A DNA stretch of 64,000 nucleotides from Atlantibacter sp032062175 (GTDB lineage Bacteria > Pseudomonadota > Gammaproteobacteria > Enterobacterales > Enterobacteriaceae), in contig NZ_DAMBQK010000006.1 in the NCBI RefSeq assembly GCF_032062175.1, positions 1 to 64,000 on the forward strand, in the 5' to 3' direction. The position numbers and the translations under genes were made by a program. Under the pieces are notes generated by a model. The model was not told where the DNA came from, made no database searches, and was given only the letters and a program-made list of their open reading frames with translations. This document shows, piece after piece, positions 42,879-51,383 of the stretch (the first letter of the stretch is position 1; every line of letters starts with the position of its first letter).

Positions 42879-45620
42879 ATGAAAAAAAATCATTTTAGCC
42901 AGCGTGGCGCTATGCTGGTGGCATTGACGACTGCGCCAGGTTTTTTTGCGCCTGCCGCATACGCCGACCTGGGAAATATTATTGACGAGCAGTATTACGG
43001 AAACGTCACGATTAATACCACATACCCTGATTTTACCGTGACTGAGCAAGGCTGGATCGAACCGTCGTCAGGTTCAGCGGTCCTTGTGGGCTCGCAGGGT
43101 AGTGTGGATCTGTTTACTAACCAAGGCAGAATTTATGGCATAAACGGTCACGGTATCCAGAACGAAGGATATATCGGCACCCTGGAAAACAAGAATTACA
43201 TTAGCGCACAGAATAACAACAGTTCCACGGCCTTTAGCGGTATCTATCTAGGTGCGGACAGCCAGACCGATAACCTCATTAACAGCGGTTCGATTAACAG
43301 CCAGGCTTCCTGGAATATGAGCAACCCTGTCGTTGTTAATAATGCTGCCATCTATAACAAAGGAAATGTAGGCACACTCACCAACACTGAGAATGCATGG
43401 GTCAGCAGCAATATCGCACTTCAAAATAGTGGCGTTATCGATCTGCTGCAAAATGACGGCACGATGAATAGCAATCCTATTGGTTTCATCTCGTCAGAAT
43501 TACCGGTTGCTAACAGTACAATTATTAATGAAGGGGTAATTAACACCCTTAATAATACCGGTTCAATCAATAGCTATAACTACTTTGATGGCAATGATTC
43601 GACGGCAATCCTTAACTCCGGAACGATTTCTGCCCTGAATAACTATGGCAAGATCAGCAGCGCCCGTGTTGCCATCGATTCTTCAGGCATCATTAATCAT
43701 CTTCACAACGAAGGCGAGATCATCGGTGATATTTATGTGCGTGGTAATGCGCCGCTGAATATCACTGGCGGTAGCGGCACGCAGGGTAAGTTCACTGGCG
43801 CAGCCCAGATGCCTATCTTTAGCGTATTCGCTATAGGTCCAGCACCAATCATTGAAGATACCGTCGGCACGCTGAGCGCGGGCGGCGACATCAACTTTAA
43901 TGTCGGATCGGTTCTGCTGAACGACAATGTGATCACCGGCGGCACCGTGTTTAACAACGCGGCGAAAATTCAGATCAATAACCCAATCGCCATCAACGGC
44001 AACTATCACCAGAAGCGCGATGCCACGCTGATTATCGGCGTAGCCGACAGCGCCATCGCTAACGGCGATAGCCAGGACAGCGGCTATGGCCGTCTGAACG
44101 TGACCGGCTCGGCAATTGTTGACGCGGGTTCGCGCGTTAACCTGGTGCAAAAAGAAAATAGCTATGCCTTTGCGCGTGGACAGCGCTATGTGGTAATTGA
44201 TGCGGATGCCAGCGGCACCCAGTACAACGCCAACCAGCTGAAATATAAAGTATCGGGTTACGAAGGCGCCGTCTCGGGTAAAACCCTGCTCGACGGTTCG
44301 CGCAGCGCGCTGGTTGTCAGCCTGACAGACGCGCCGGTTGAGCCTGAAGTACCGGTTATCCCGGAAGTTCCGGTGACGCCTGAAGTTCCGGTGACGCCTG
44401 AAGTACCCGTCACCCCAGAAGTCCCGGTTATCCCACAAACGCCAGTCACGCCAGCCGAACCGGAAACCCCGGCACAGCCGCAGCCTGGCTACGCCACCAC
44501 GCAAAACGCGACCTCCGCGCTGAGCGGCCTGAGCAGCTATTCCGGTATTTCTCCGCAGCTGCTGGAACTGTACAACGCCTCGCTGGCGATTGATAACACC
44601 CAGGAAGCTAACCGCGTGGGCGAGCGCCTGTCTCCGGGCCAGAGCATCAGCGCCGGCCAGGCGACGCAAACCGCCACGGCCTCGGCCTACTCGGTGATTG
44701 GCAACCATATGGATAACCTGCGCAACCCGCAAACCGCGGGCATGAGCGGCGTCTCTACCGGTGATGCTTACAGCGACTGGCTGATGTGGGCGCAGCCGTT
44801 CGGCGGCTATGCGCGTCGTGACAGCACTGACCAAATCAGCGGCTACAGCGCGAAATTCGGCGGCCTGCTGATCGGTGCCGACCGTGCGCTGAATGACGCA
44901 TGGCGTCTGGGTGCGGCAGTGAACTACAGCAACACCTCGGTTCACGGTAAAGACAACCTGAACGGCAACACCTCAACGGCAGATAACTACGGCCTGATCG
45001 GCTACGCCAGTTACACCGGCGCACCGTGGTTTATGAACCTGTCCGCAGGGGTTAACCGCCAGAACTACGACACCTCGCGCCACGTTGATTTCACCGGCTT
45101 CTCCGGCCACGCGCGCGGCAAGTTCAACGGCCAGTCTGTGACGGTACAGGGTGAGTTTGGTTATCCGTTCGCGCTGGGCGCAGACGTCACGCTGACGCCG
45201 CTGGCGGGCCTCTCTTACAGCTATCAGCATATTGATGGCTATTCGGAAACCGGCGGCAACGGCATGGCGCTGGACGTGGATTCGTCCCACAACCAGTCCG
45301 TGGTGAGCGATATCGGCGCGCGTCTGGACAAGACGTTTGAAACCGGTCTGGGTAACCTGACGCCGTTTGTTCAACTGTCCTGGATCCACCAGTACGATAA
45401 CAAGCAGATGAGCAATACCGCGACCTACGCCGCAGACAGCATTGGTGAAACCAGCTTTATCACTAAAGGTGCGGCACCGGTTGAAGATATGGCCGGCGTG
45501 GCTATTGGTAGCACCCTGTATGATGTGAACTCGCTGAGCCTGGATGCGCGTTACGATCTGCAAGCGGGTGAAGATTATCAGGCGCACAACTTCAGCCTGC
45601 GCTTACGCAAAACGTTCTAA
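42879..45620 (+). CDS. Autotransporter with asparagine-rich passenger and Pro-rich repeat linker
   Basis: A 913-residue type Va secreted protein. A signal peptide (cleavage after PAAYA, residue 29) precedes an Asn/Ile/Gly-rich passenger (about 30-480) with recurrent N-x-G-x-I and LNNxGxI units that suggest a beta-helix. A proline-rich linker carries five to six copies of a PEVPVT hexad (about 490-530). A C-terminal 12-stranded beta-barrel (about 630-913) ends in Phe (LRKTF), the BamA recognition end. The passenger function is unknown; adhesion or autoaggregation is a family-based guess. The passenger is more AT-rich than the barrel-coding part. Confidence 0.9.
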   Translation: MKKNHFSQRGAMLVALTTAPGFFAPAAYADLGNIIDEQYYGNVTINTTYPDFTVTEQGWIEPSSGSAVLVGSQGSVDLFTNQGRIYGINGHGIQNEGYIGTLENKNYISAQNNNSSTAFSGIYLGADSQTDNLINSGSINSQASWNMSNPVVVNNAAIYNKGNVGTLTNTENAWVSSNIALQNSGVIDLLQNDGTMNSNPIGFISSELPVANSTIINEGVINTLNNTGSINSYNYFDGNDSTAILNSGTISALNNYGKISSARVAIDSSGIINHLHNEGEIIGDIYVRGNAPLNITGGSGTQGKFTGAAQMPIFSVFAIGPAPIIEDTVGTLSAGGDINFNVGSVLLNDNVITGGTVFNNAAKIQINNPIAINGNYHQKRDATLIIGVADSAIANGDSQDSGYGRLNVTGSAIVDAGSRVNLVQKENSYAFARGQRYVVIDADASGTQYNANQLKYKVSGYEGAVSGKTLLDGSRSALVVSLTDAPVEPEVPVIPEVPVTPEVPVTPEVPVTPEVPVIPQTPVTPAEPETPAQPQPGYATTQNATSALSGLSSYSGISPQLLELYNASLAIDNTQEANRVGERLSPGQSISAGQATQTATASAYSVIGNHMDNLRNPQTAGMSGVSTGDAYSDWLMWAQPFGGYARRDSTDQISGYSAKFGGLLIGADRALNDAWRLGAAVNYSNTSVHGKDNLNGNTSTADNYGLIGYASYTGAPWFMNLSAGVNRQNYDTSRHVDFTGFSGHARGKFNGQSVTVQGEFGYPFALGADVTLTPLAGLSYSYQHIDGYSETGGNGMALDVDSSHNQSVVSDIGARLDKTFETGLGNLTPFVQLSWIHQYDNKQMSNTATYAADSIGETSFITKGAAPVEDMAGVAIGSTLYDVNSLSLDARYDLQAGEDYQAHNFSLRLRKTF
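44346..44453 (+). repeat. 18-bp tandem repeat encoding the autotransporter linker
   Basis: Six consecutive 18-base units encode E-V-P-V-[TI]-P variants. Units at 44364-44381 and 44382-44399 are identical; the others differ by a few bases. A unit length divisible by three keeps the frame if copy number changes. Confidence 0.85.
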
Positions 45621-45629
45621 GTCAGACCC

Positions 45630-45654
45630 GGCGATGGGCCCAAAGCCCATCGCC
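45630..45654 (+). terminator. Hairpin between the autotransporter gene and cobU
   Basis: The 10-bp stem GGCGATGGGC/GCCCATCGCC with a five-base loop lies between two convergent genes; the following tract is only weakly T-rich. Confidence 0.6.
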
Positions 45655-46203
45655 TTATCCTTTAATCTTCACGCCAATTCCCGACACCACCAGCCACACC
45701 TGTTCCGCCTGCTCCGCCAGCCGCTGATTGACGCGCCCGGCAATATCGCGGAAATGACGCGCTAAACGGTTTTCCGGCACGATCCCCATGCCCACTTCAT
45801 TGGTGACTAACACCACCGGAGACGGGCACGCCGCGCAGGCCGCCAGCAACCGTGCAATCTGCGCGTCGATATGCGCCTCAATCGCCACGTAATCCCAGCG
45901 TTCTTCCGGCGTATCGCCGACAACATCAAACAGCAGGTTGCTGATGAGCGTGGTGATGCACTCCAGCAAGATAGCTTCCTGCGGGTCGTTGTCCGGGGTG
46001 ATGACGGCGGGGAGATCGCGCCACGCTTCTACGGTGCGCCAGTGGGCCGGACGGCTGAGCTGGTGATGTTTAATCCGCTCAGCCATCTCGTCATCGAAAA
46101 TCATCGAAGTGGCGATATACAGCACGCGATCCGCCATCCCCTGCACGAGCCGCTCGCCGTGGCGGCTTTTGCCGCTGCGCGCTCCACCGGTAATCAGGAT
46201 CAT
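45655..46203 (-). CDS. cobU: Adenosylcobinamide kinase / adenosylcobinamide-phosphate guanylyltransferase
   Basis: This bifunctional enzyme of the nucleotide-loop part of cobalamin synthesis phosphorylates adenosylcobinamide and adds GMP. The P-loop GGARSGKS is at residues 6-13, and the protein matches E. coli and Salmonella CobU throughout, including TNEVGMGIVPE and the C-terminal WLVVSGIGVKIK. The ATG that overlaps the cbiP stop codon (TGATG) is chosen, giving 182 residues. cobS and cobT, its usual operon partners, are absent here; the next gene is the unrelated convergent autotransporter. Confidence 0.95.
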   Translation of the reverse strand: MILITGGARSGKSRHGERLVQGMADRVLYIATSMIFDDEMAERIKHHQLSRPAHWRTVEAWRDLPAVITPDNDPQEAILLECITTLISNLLFDVVGDTPEERWDYVAIEAHIDAQIARLLAACAACPSPVVLVTNEVGMGIVPENRLARHFRDIAGRVNQRLAEQAEQVWLVVSGIGVKIKG

Positions 46204-47714
46204 CAGCAAGGCTCCTTGTGCTCGCGCATAATCTGGTAAACACGCGCAATATCAATATGTTCACGCATCTGTTGCGCCAGCAAATCGAACTGCCGGGCTT
46301 TATGAGCCGCGTAGTCCAGCACGTCGCCGTCCCAGGGTGCCAGCCCTTTACGCTGGCGCAGGGTGTCCAGCAGCGCGCGGGTAAAGCCGCCGTTATCAAA
46401 CAGCCCGTGCAGATAGCACCCCGCCACCAGCCCATCCCGGCTAACGGCCCCGTCAACGCGATCGTTGAAGGTTAACATCGGCTGGACGCCCTCGCCGCGC
46501 GTGGTTTCGCCCATATGGATCTCATAGCCGGTTACCGGCAGTTGACCGCACCGTTGTAACACGCCGCTGAAGGTATCCGCCATCGCGCCGCTTACCAACG
46601 TAGTGACCTTTTCCGGGGCGAACTGCGTGGCCACGTCCAGCAAGCCCAGCCCTTCACGCTCGCCAAGCCCCGATTCGACTTCATCAATAATCGTCCTGCC
46701 AAGCATCTGGTAACCGCCGCAGATGCCCATGACCGGCGTGCCCGCCCGATGCCGCGCCAGCAGCGCATCTGCCAGCCCGCTTTCCCGCAGCCACTGTAAA
46801 TCGCCAAGGGTATTTTTACTGCCGGGAAGCAACAGCAGATCGGCGTCAGTCAGTTGATGGGCAGAGGTGACATAGCGCACCCGCACATCGGGCTGGGCCG
46901 CCAGCGGATTAAAATCGGTAAAGTTGGAAATATGCGGTAGCTGGATCACGGCGATCTCCAGCGGGCGTTCGGTGACATCACGATATTTACCGCGCTGGAG
47001 CGCCACGCCGTCTTCATCTTCCAGGCTGACGTCCAGCCACGGCATCACGCCAATCACCGGCACGCCGGTCAGGGCTTCGATTTGTTCCAGCCCGGAAGTC
47101 AGCAGCGCCACATCGCCGCGAAATTTATTGATGATCACGCCCTTTACCCGCCAGCGCTCGTGTTCCTGAAGCAGCGCCAGGGTGCCGTAAATAGCGGCAA
47201 ACACCCCGCCCCGGTCGATATCCGCCACCAACACCACCGGGCATTGCGCCAGTTCCGCCATACCCATATTGACGATATCGCGGTCGCGCAGATTGATTTC
47301 CGCCGGGCTGCCCGCCCCTTCCAGCACCATCACGTCATGCTCAGCGGCAAGGCTGTGGTAGACCTCGCGCACCGTCTCGCGCAGTGTCGGTTTGTAGTCG
47401 TGATAGCTCACGGCGTCCATGTCGCTGGCGACTTTGCCCATTAACACAATTTGCGCTTTGCGATCGCTGGTAGGCTTCAGCAGGATTGGGTTCATGCGTA
47501 CATCGGGGGCGATCCCCGCGGCTTCAGCCTGGAACACCTGAGCACGACCCATCTCTTTGCCATCGGGCGTGATGCCGGAGTTCAGCGCCATATTTTGCGA
47601 TTTAAACGGCGCGGTGCGATAACCCTCCTGGGAAAAAATGCGGCACAGCCCGGCCACCAGGGTACTTTTCCCAACGTCCGAGGCGGTTCCCTGCAACATA
47701 ATCGACAGGCTCAT
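46203..47714 (-). CDS. cbiP: Cobyric acid synthase
   Basis: An ATP-dependent amidotransferase that adds four amide groups to adenosylcobyrinate a,c-diamide. The 503 residues begin with a dethiobiotin-synthetase-like P-loop domain (GTASDVGKSTLVAGL) and end with a glutamine amidotransferase domain with Cys in GICGGYQMLG and His in GCYLHGLFDN. It is co-translated with cobU by a one-base overlap, as at the end of the Salmonella cob operon. No other corrin-ring gene is in the window and no cobalamin riboswitch is seen upstream, so the pair may serve corrinoid salvage or be a relocated remnant. Confidence 0.94.
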   Translation of the reverse strand: MSLSIMLQGTASDVGKSTLVAGLCRIFSQEGYRTAPFKSQNMALNSGITPDGKEMGRAQVFQAEAAGIAPDVRMNPILLKPTSDRKAQIVLMGKVASDMDAVSYHDYKPTLRETVREVYHSLAAEHDVMVLEGAGSPAEINLRDRDIVNMGMAELAQCPVVLVADIDRGGVFAAIYGTLALLQEHERWRVKGVIINKFRGDVALLTSGLEQIEALTGVPVIGVMPWLDVSLEDEDGVALQRGKYRDVTERPLEIAVIQLPHISNFTDFNPLAAQPDVRVRYVTSAHQLTDADLLLLPGSKNTLGDLQWLRESGLADALLARHRAGTPVMGICGGYQMLGRTIIDEVESGLGEREGLGLLDVATQFAPEKVTTLVSGAMADTFSGVLQRCGQLPVTGYEIHMGETTRGEGVQPMLTFNDRVDGAVSRDGLVAGCYLHGLFDNGGFTRALLDTLRQRKGLAPWDGDVLDYAAHKARQFDLLAQQMREHIDIARVYQIMREHKEPC

Positions 47715-47825
47715 GCCCTCTCCTGATTGTACTTGTCTGAAATCAATAACCCTCAGATTATCACTGGCGTGAATAGCAATCTTTACTTTATAAAATTGGT
47801 TTCTTTCCTAAAAGGACTCAGGGCC

Positions 47826-49139
47826 GTGCGCTACGCATCAATACCGTTTAATCACAACCAGGTGGGCTGGCCGGAAGGCGAGCAACATTTCGCCCCGCAT
47901 CCTACGCTAAATGGCGAGATGACCGCCGACTGGGTTGTCGTCGGCGCGGGGTTCGCAGGGGTGGCGTTCGCCCGCCGCCTGGCGGAAATTAACCCCAGCC
48001 TGAATATTGTCATCGTCGATGCCCATAGCGCGCGGGAAAGCTCATCGGCGCGCAATTCCGGTTTCGTGATCGGCCTGCCGCATAATATCGGCAGTTCCAC
48101 CGCCGAATTAAAAAAAGCCAACGCTTATCGTAAACTGCTCCAGGAAGGTATTCGTCAATTAGAACGTCTGATTGATCATCACGGTATTGCCTGCGACTGG
48201 GAAAATGCCGGGAAATACCACTGCCAGGTGGAGCGCGGCAACGATCGTATTTTAAACGAGTACGCCAGCCATCTCGATTTAATGCAGGAGCCGTATCAGG
48301 CGTTAGAAAGCGATGCGCTGTATGAAAAACTCGGCACCCGGTTTTACAGCAAAGGGATTTATACCCCGAGCTGCGTACTGGTGAACCCGGCACAGCTCAT
48401 TTCCGGGCTGACCCACTGCCTGCCGGATAACGTGCAGAGTTTCGATAACACACCGGTGTTGGGCATTCGCTACACCAACGTGGCGGAAGTTGTCACCCCG
48501 CATGGTGTCATTAAAACTCCGAAAGTGATGCTGGCGACCAACGCGCTCTCTTCCGCGCTATTACCCGGCATGACTCGCCAGGCGTCGATGGCGACCTTCG
48601 CCAGCATCACCGAGCCGTTGACCGATGAACAGCTGGCGACGCTGCCGCCGATGCAAAGCTGGGGGCTGACGCCAGTGAATGCTATCGCGGGGGCGACGTT
48701 CCGCTTCACCGCCGATCGCCGCTTCCTGATCCGCCAGCACGTGACGCCTGCCCTGAAAGGCCAGGTCAGCGTGGAGCAAACCTGGCACGCCACTCAACTG
48801 CACCGCCGCTTGTTTAATAAGGTTTACCCGACGCTGCGCGAGGTGAATCTGGAGCATACCTGGTCCGGCACCATCAGCGTCACGCGCAACGGCGCGCCGG
48901 TGTGGGGGGCGCTGAATCCGTTTGTTTGTACCGCAGGCGGCTGCAATGGCGCAGGGGTCTCTAAACAGACGGTGGCGGGTAGCCTGCTGGCGGATGTGAT
49001 GCTCAAACAGGACAACCCGCTGATTGCCGATATGCGGTCGCTGGGCGAGGCTAATTTCCTGCCGCCGTCGCCCATTCTGGATATCGGGATTGCCGGGGCG
49101 CTGCTGAAAGAGCGCTGGCTGGGGCGTAAAGAAGCTTAA
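47826..49139 (+). CDS. FAD-dependent amino acid/amine oxidoreductase (DAO family)
   Basis: A 437-residue protein of the DadA/gamma-glutamylputrescine oxidase-like family. The FAD-binding VVVGAGFAGVAFARRLAE is near residues 37-55, an ESSSARNSGF stretch follows and the C-terminal FCTAGGCNGAGVS closes the FAD site. The frame is open upstream to 47727, but a GTG at 47826 follows AAAGGA and gives the usual N-terminal length for the family. It is divergent from cbiP. Its stop overlaps the convergent serine-hydrolase stop by four bases. The substrate is unknown. Confidence 0.82.
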   Translation: MRYASIPFNHNQVGWPEGEQHFAPHPTLNGEMTADWVVVGAGFAGVAFARRLAEINPSLNIVIVDAHSARESSSARNSGFVIGLPHNIGSSTAELKKANAYRKLLQEGIRQLERLIDHHGIACDWENAGKYHCQVERGNDRILNEYASHLDLMQEPYQALESDALYEKLGTRFYSKGIYTPSCVLVNPAQLISGLTHCLPDNVQSFDNTPVLGIRYTNVAEVVTPHGVIKTPKVMLATNALSSALLPGMTRQASMATFASITEPLTDEQLATLPPMQSWGLTPVNAIAGATFRFTADRRFLIRQHVTPALKGQVSVEQTWHATQLHRRLFNKVYPTLREVNLEHTWSGTISVTRNGAPVWGALNPFVCTAGGCNGAGVSKQTVAGSLLADVMLKQDNPLIADMRSLGEANFLPPSPILDIGIAGALLKERWLGRKEA

Positions 49140-50341
49140 TTATTCGCGAAACGGTTGCTGGAGATCTGGCGATCGTTTTTCGCCATATCCAGCAACAGCG
49201 TCATGCCAATATAGTTGCTCCAGTTAAAGGCATTTTGCAGTACCACTACCGCATTGCCTTTTTCTTTATCGAAGCCGATAAAGCTGGAGTAGCCGCCGAT
49301 ATAGCCCACCTGATAGGTAATTTTTTCCCGGCCAATAAAGTCGGTGGCCCAGGCGATTTCCTGCGATCCTTCAGGGCGCTGGAAATAGATATTGCTGACT
49401 TCGGCGAAGACCACATCCAGCACGCTGTTATCGGTTTTCGACACGTGGTAGCGGGCATAGGCGATCAGGTCTTCAGCATTGCTGTATAAGCTCGCCGCTG
49501 CCACCATATTGTTATCAAAGTGCCAGTCCGGGGTTAACTGACCGCGCCGAATAAATTTCGGCTGATCCCCGGCATGGCCCAGCGCGCGCTGCGGGAAGCC
49601 TTTTAATTGTTCCGGGGTAAAGCTGGTGTTGGCCATATTTAATGGCTGAAAAATATAGCGCGACGCCAGCGTCTGAATATCGTCGCCGGTTTTATATTTC
49701 AGGATATAGCCGATTAACGCGTAGCCGAGGTTGGAATATTCCGGCACTTTGCTTTGCGGTGCCTGCCAGCCCGCTAAATAACGCACAACGTCATCGCTAT
49801 CCAGCTCGCCATAAAAGTTTTCGCCACTGCCTAAATAACCGATGAATTTTTTCAGCATCGGCAGATCCATATTCTGGCGCGGCAACCCGGAAGTATGGGT
49901 GACCAGTTCCAGCAGGGTAATATTTTGCGCATCCGCGCTGAGCGGCGTGCCCGGCGGCAACAGCGTCGCCAGTTTGTCGTCCCAACTGAGCCGCCCTTCA
50001 TTCACCAGGCACGTCACCACTTCCGCCGTCACCCCTTTACTGAGCGAGCCGAGGGCAAACAGGGTATCTGGCTTTACCGGATAGCGATGGGTCTCATCAG
50101 TGACGCCCCAGCTGTAATACTGCGGCTCGCCGTGGTTATGGATCACCGCCACCGTCATCCCGGAAACCGCTTTTTGCGCCATATAATGGCGTACCACGCT
50201 ATCCACGTCGCCATCCAGCGATTCATGGGTCAGCAGTTCCTGAGTACCTGCCGGGGATGACATCTGCGAAAGCGTGCCGCAGCCGCTGAGTAACGGGACA
50301 ACGAGCAGAAGCCAGCGAAATCGTTTAGTAATGTACTGCAT
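49136..50341 (-). CDS. Lipoprotein of the class C beta-lactamase/PBP-like serine hydrolase family
   Basis: A 401-residue protein with a lipobox (LLSGC, Cys21) and a beta-lactamase-like fold: the S-x-x-K motif Ser99-Leu-Ser-Lys102 and the Y-x-N motif Tyr202-Ser-Asn204 are present. The third motif is less clear (Gly-rich GYIGGYSS). It is more likely a peptidase, esterase or penicillin-binding-type hydrolase in the envelope than a resistance enzyme, because true class C beta-lactamases are not lipoproteins and differ in the third motif. It is divergent from yghU. Confidence 0.82.
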   Translation of the reverse strand: MQYITKRFRWLLLVVPLLSGCGTLSQMSSPAGTQELLTHESLDGDVDSVVRHYMAQKAVSGMTVAVIHNHGEPQYYSWGVTDETHRYPVKPDTLFALGSLSKGVTAEVVTCLVNEGRLSWDDKLATLLPPGTPLSADAQNITLLELVTHTSGLPRQNMDLPMLKKFIGYLGSGENFYGELDSDDVVRYLAGWQAPQSKVPEYSNLGYALIGYILKYKTGDDIQTLASRYIFQPLNMANTSFTPEQLKGFPQRALGHAGDQPKFIRRGQLTPDWHFDNNMVAAASLYSNAEDLIAYARYHVSKTDNSVLDVVFAEVSNIYFQRPEGSQEIAWATDFIGREKITYQVGYIGGYSSFIGFDKEKGNAVVVLQNAFNWSNYIGMTLLLDMAKNDRQISSNRFANN

Positions 50342-50481
50342 ACCCGTTGTTATGTGTTGTGGTCATTTATAAGCGCGGGAAATGTATCATACTCCCGCCG
50401 TTTAAGCGCACGGCTTGCTACACATTGGCCGCCAGGTCGGCTATCTTCGCTAAACATTTCAGAGTAAAGGCGGAGAAAACG

Positions 50482-51333
50482 ATGTCCGAGCAATCCTGGC
50501 AACCCCCAAAAGTCTGGACCTGGCAAAAACAAGGCGGTACCTGGGGCAGCATCAATCGCCCCATCGCTGGCCCGACTCACGAACGTACCCTTCCGGTTGG
50601 TAAACATCCGCTTCAGCTTTATTCGCTGGGCACGCCCAACGGCCAGAAGGTCACTATCCTGCTGGAAGAGCTGTTGGCGCTGGGCGAAAGCGGCGCGGAG
50701 TATGACGCACACCTGATCCGCATCGGCGAAGGCGACCAGTTCTCCAGCGGCTTCGTGGACGTCAACCCGAACTCAAAAATCCCCGCGCTGATGGATCACA
50801 GCGTTAACCCGCCGGTGCGCGTGTTTGAATCCGGCGCAATCCTGCTTTACCTGGCAGAGAAATTCGGCCATTTCCTGCCGAAAGACCACGCCGGGCGCAC
50901 CGAAACCCTGAACTGGCTGTTCTGGCTGCAAGGCTCTGCCCCGTATCTCGGCGGCGGCTTCGGGCACTTCTTTCATTACGCGCCGGAGAAAATCGAATAC
51001 GCCATCAACCGTTTCGCCATGGAAACCAAGCGTCAGCTTGATGTGCTGGATCGCCAGTTGGCCGACCATCGCTATATCGCGGGGGATGAATACACCATCG
51101 CCGATATCGCCATCTGGCCATGGTACGGCGCGCTGGGGCTGGGCGGCATGTATGACGCGGCGGAATTCCTCGATGTCGCTTCGTATAAAAACTTCCAGCG
51201 CTGGGTGCAGGAAGTGAATGCCCGCCCGGCGGTACAGCGGGGCCGTAAGGTCAACCGCACCTGGGGCGATGCGTCGGAGCAATTGCCGGAACGCCATGAC
51301 GCATCGGATTTCGACGCGCTGGAAGGCAAGTAA
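50482..51333 (+). CDS. yghU: Glutathione-dependent disulfide-bond oxidoreductase YghU
   Basis: A 283-residue glutathione-transferase-fold protein of the Nu class that matches E. coli YghU (288 residues), including QLYSLGTPNGQKVTI, NPNSKIPAL and RVFESGAILLYLAEKFG of the thioredoxin-like domain. The E. coli enzyme binds two glutathione molecules and has disulfide reductase activity. The start is the ATG after GGCGGAGAAAAC. In E. coli it is followed by the hyb operon; here the large autotransporter is next. Confidence 0.93.
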   Translation: MSEQSWQPPKVWTWQKQGGTWGSINRPIAGPTHERTLPVGKHPLQLYSLGTPNGQKVTILLEELLALGESGAEYDAHLIRIGEGDQFSSGFVDVNPNSKIPALMDHSVNPPVRVFESGAILLYLAEKFGHFLPKDHAGRTETLNWLFWLQGSAPYLGGGFGHFFHYAPEKIEYAINRFAMETKRQLDVLDRQLADHRYIAGDEYTIADIAIWPWYGALGLGGMYDAAEFLDVASYKNFQRWVQEVNARPAVQRGRKVNRTWGDASEQLPERHDASDFDALEGK

Positions 51334-51339
51334 GTAAAA

Positions 51340-51366
51340 AAGGCGCCTGCGTCCGGCAGGCGCCTT
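51340..51366. terminator. Terminator between yghU and the metalloprotease autotransporter
   Basis: AAGGCGCCTGC and GGCAGGCGCCTT pair around a short loop. A run of A on the left gives a T-run for the minus-strand gene. Confidence 0.88.
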
Positions 51367-51383
51367 ACTCACTCAGTTATCGA

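Noticed and set aside
43683..44945. 420-codon open frame opposite the first autotransporter
   Set aside because: Its residues are dominated by Arg/Val/Ala patterns caused by reverse reading of repeats and barrel strands; no ribosome site or domain supports it.
47715..47825. Cobalamin riboswitch upstream of cbiP
   Set aside because: The spacer to the divergent FAD gene is too short for the element and no B12-box-like conserved core was seen.
49136..50341. Acquired AmpC-type beta-lactamase
   Set aside because: The SxxK and YxN motifs fit the superfamily, but the protein is a lipoprotein and the third motif is unlike true class C enzymes; there is no ampR neighbour.
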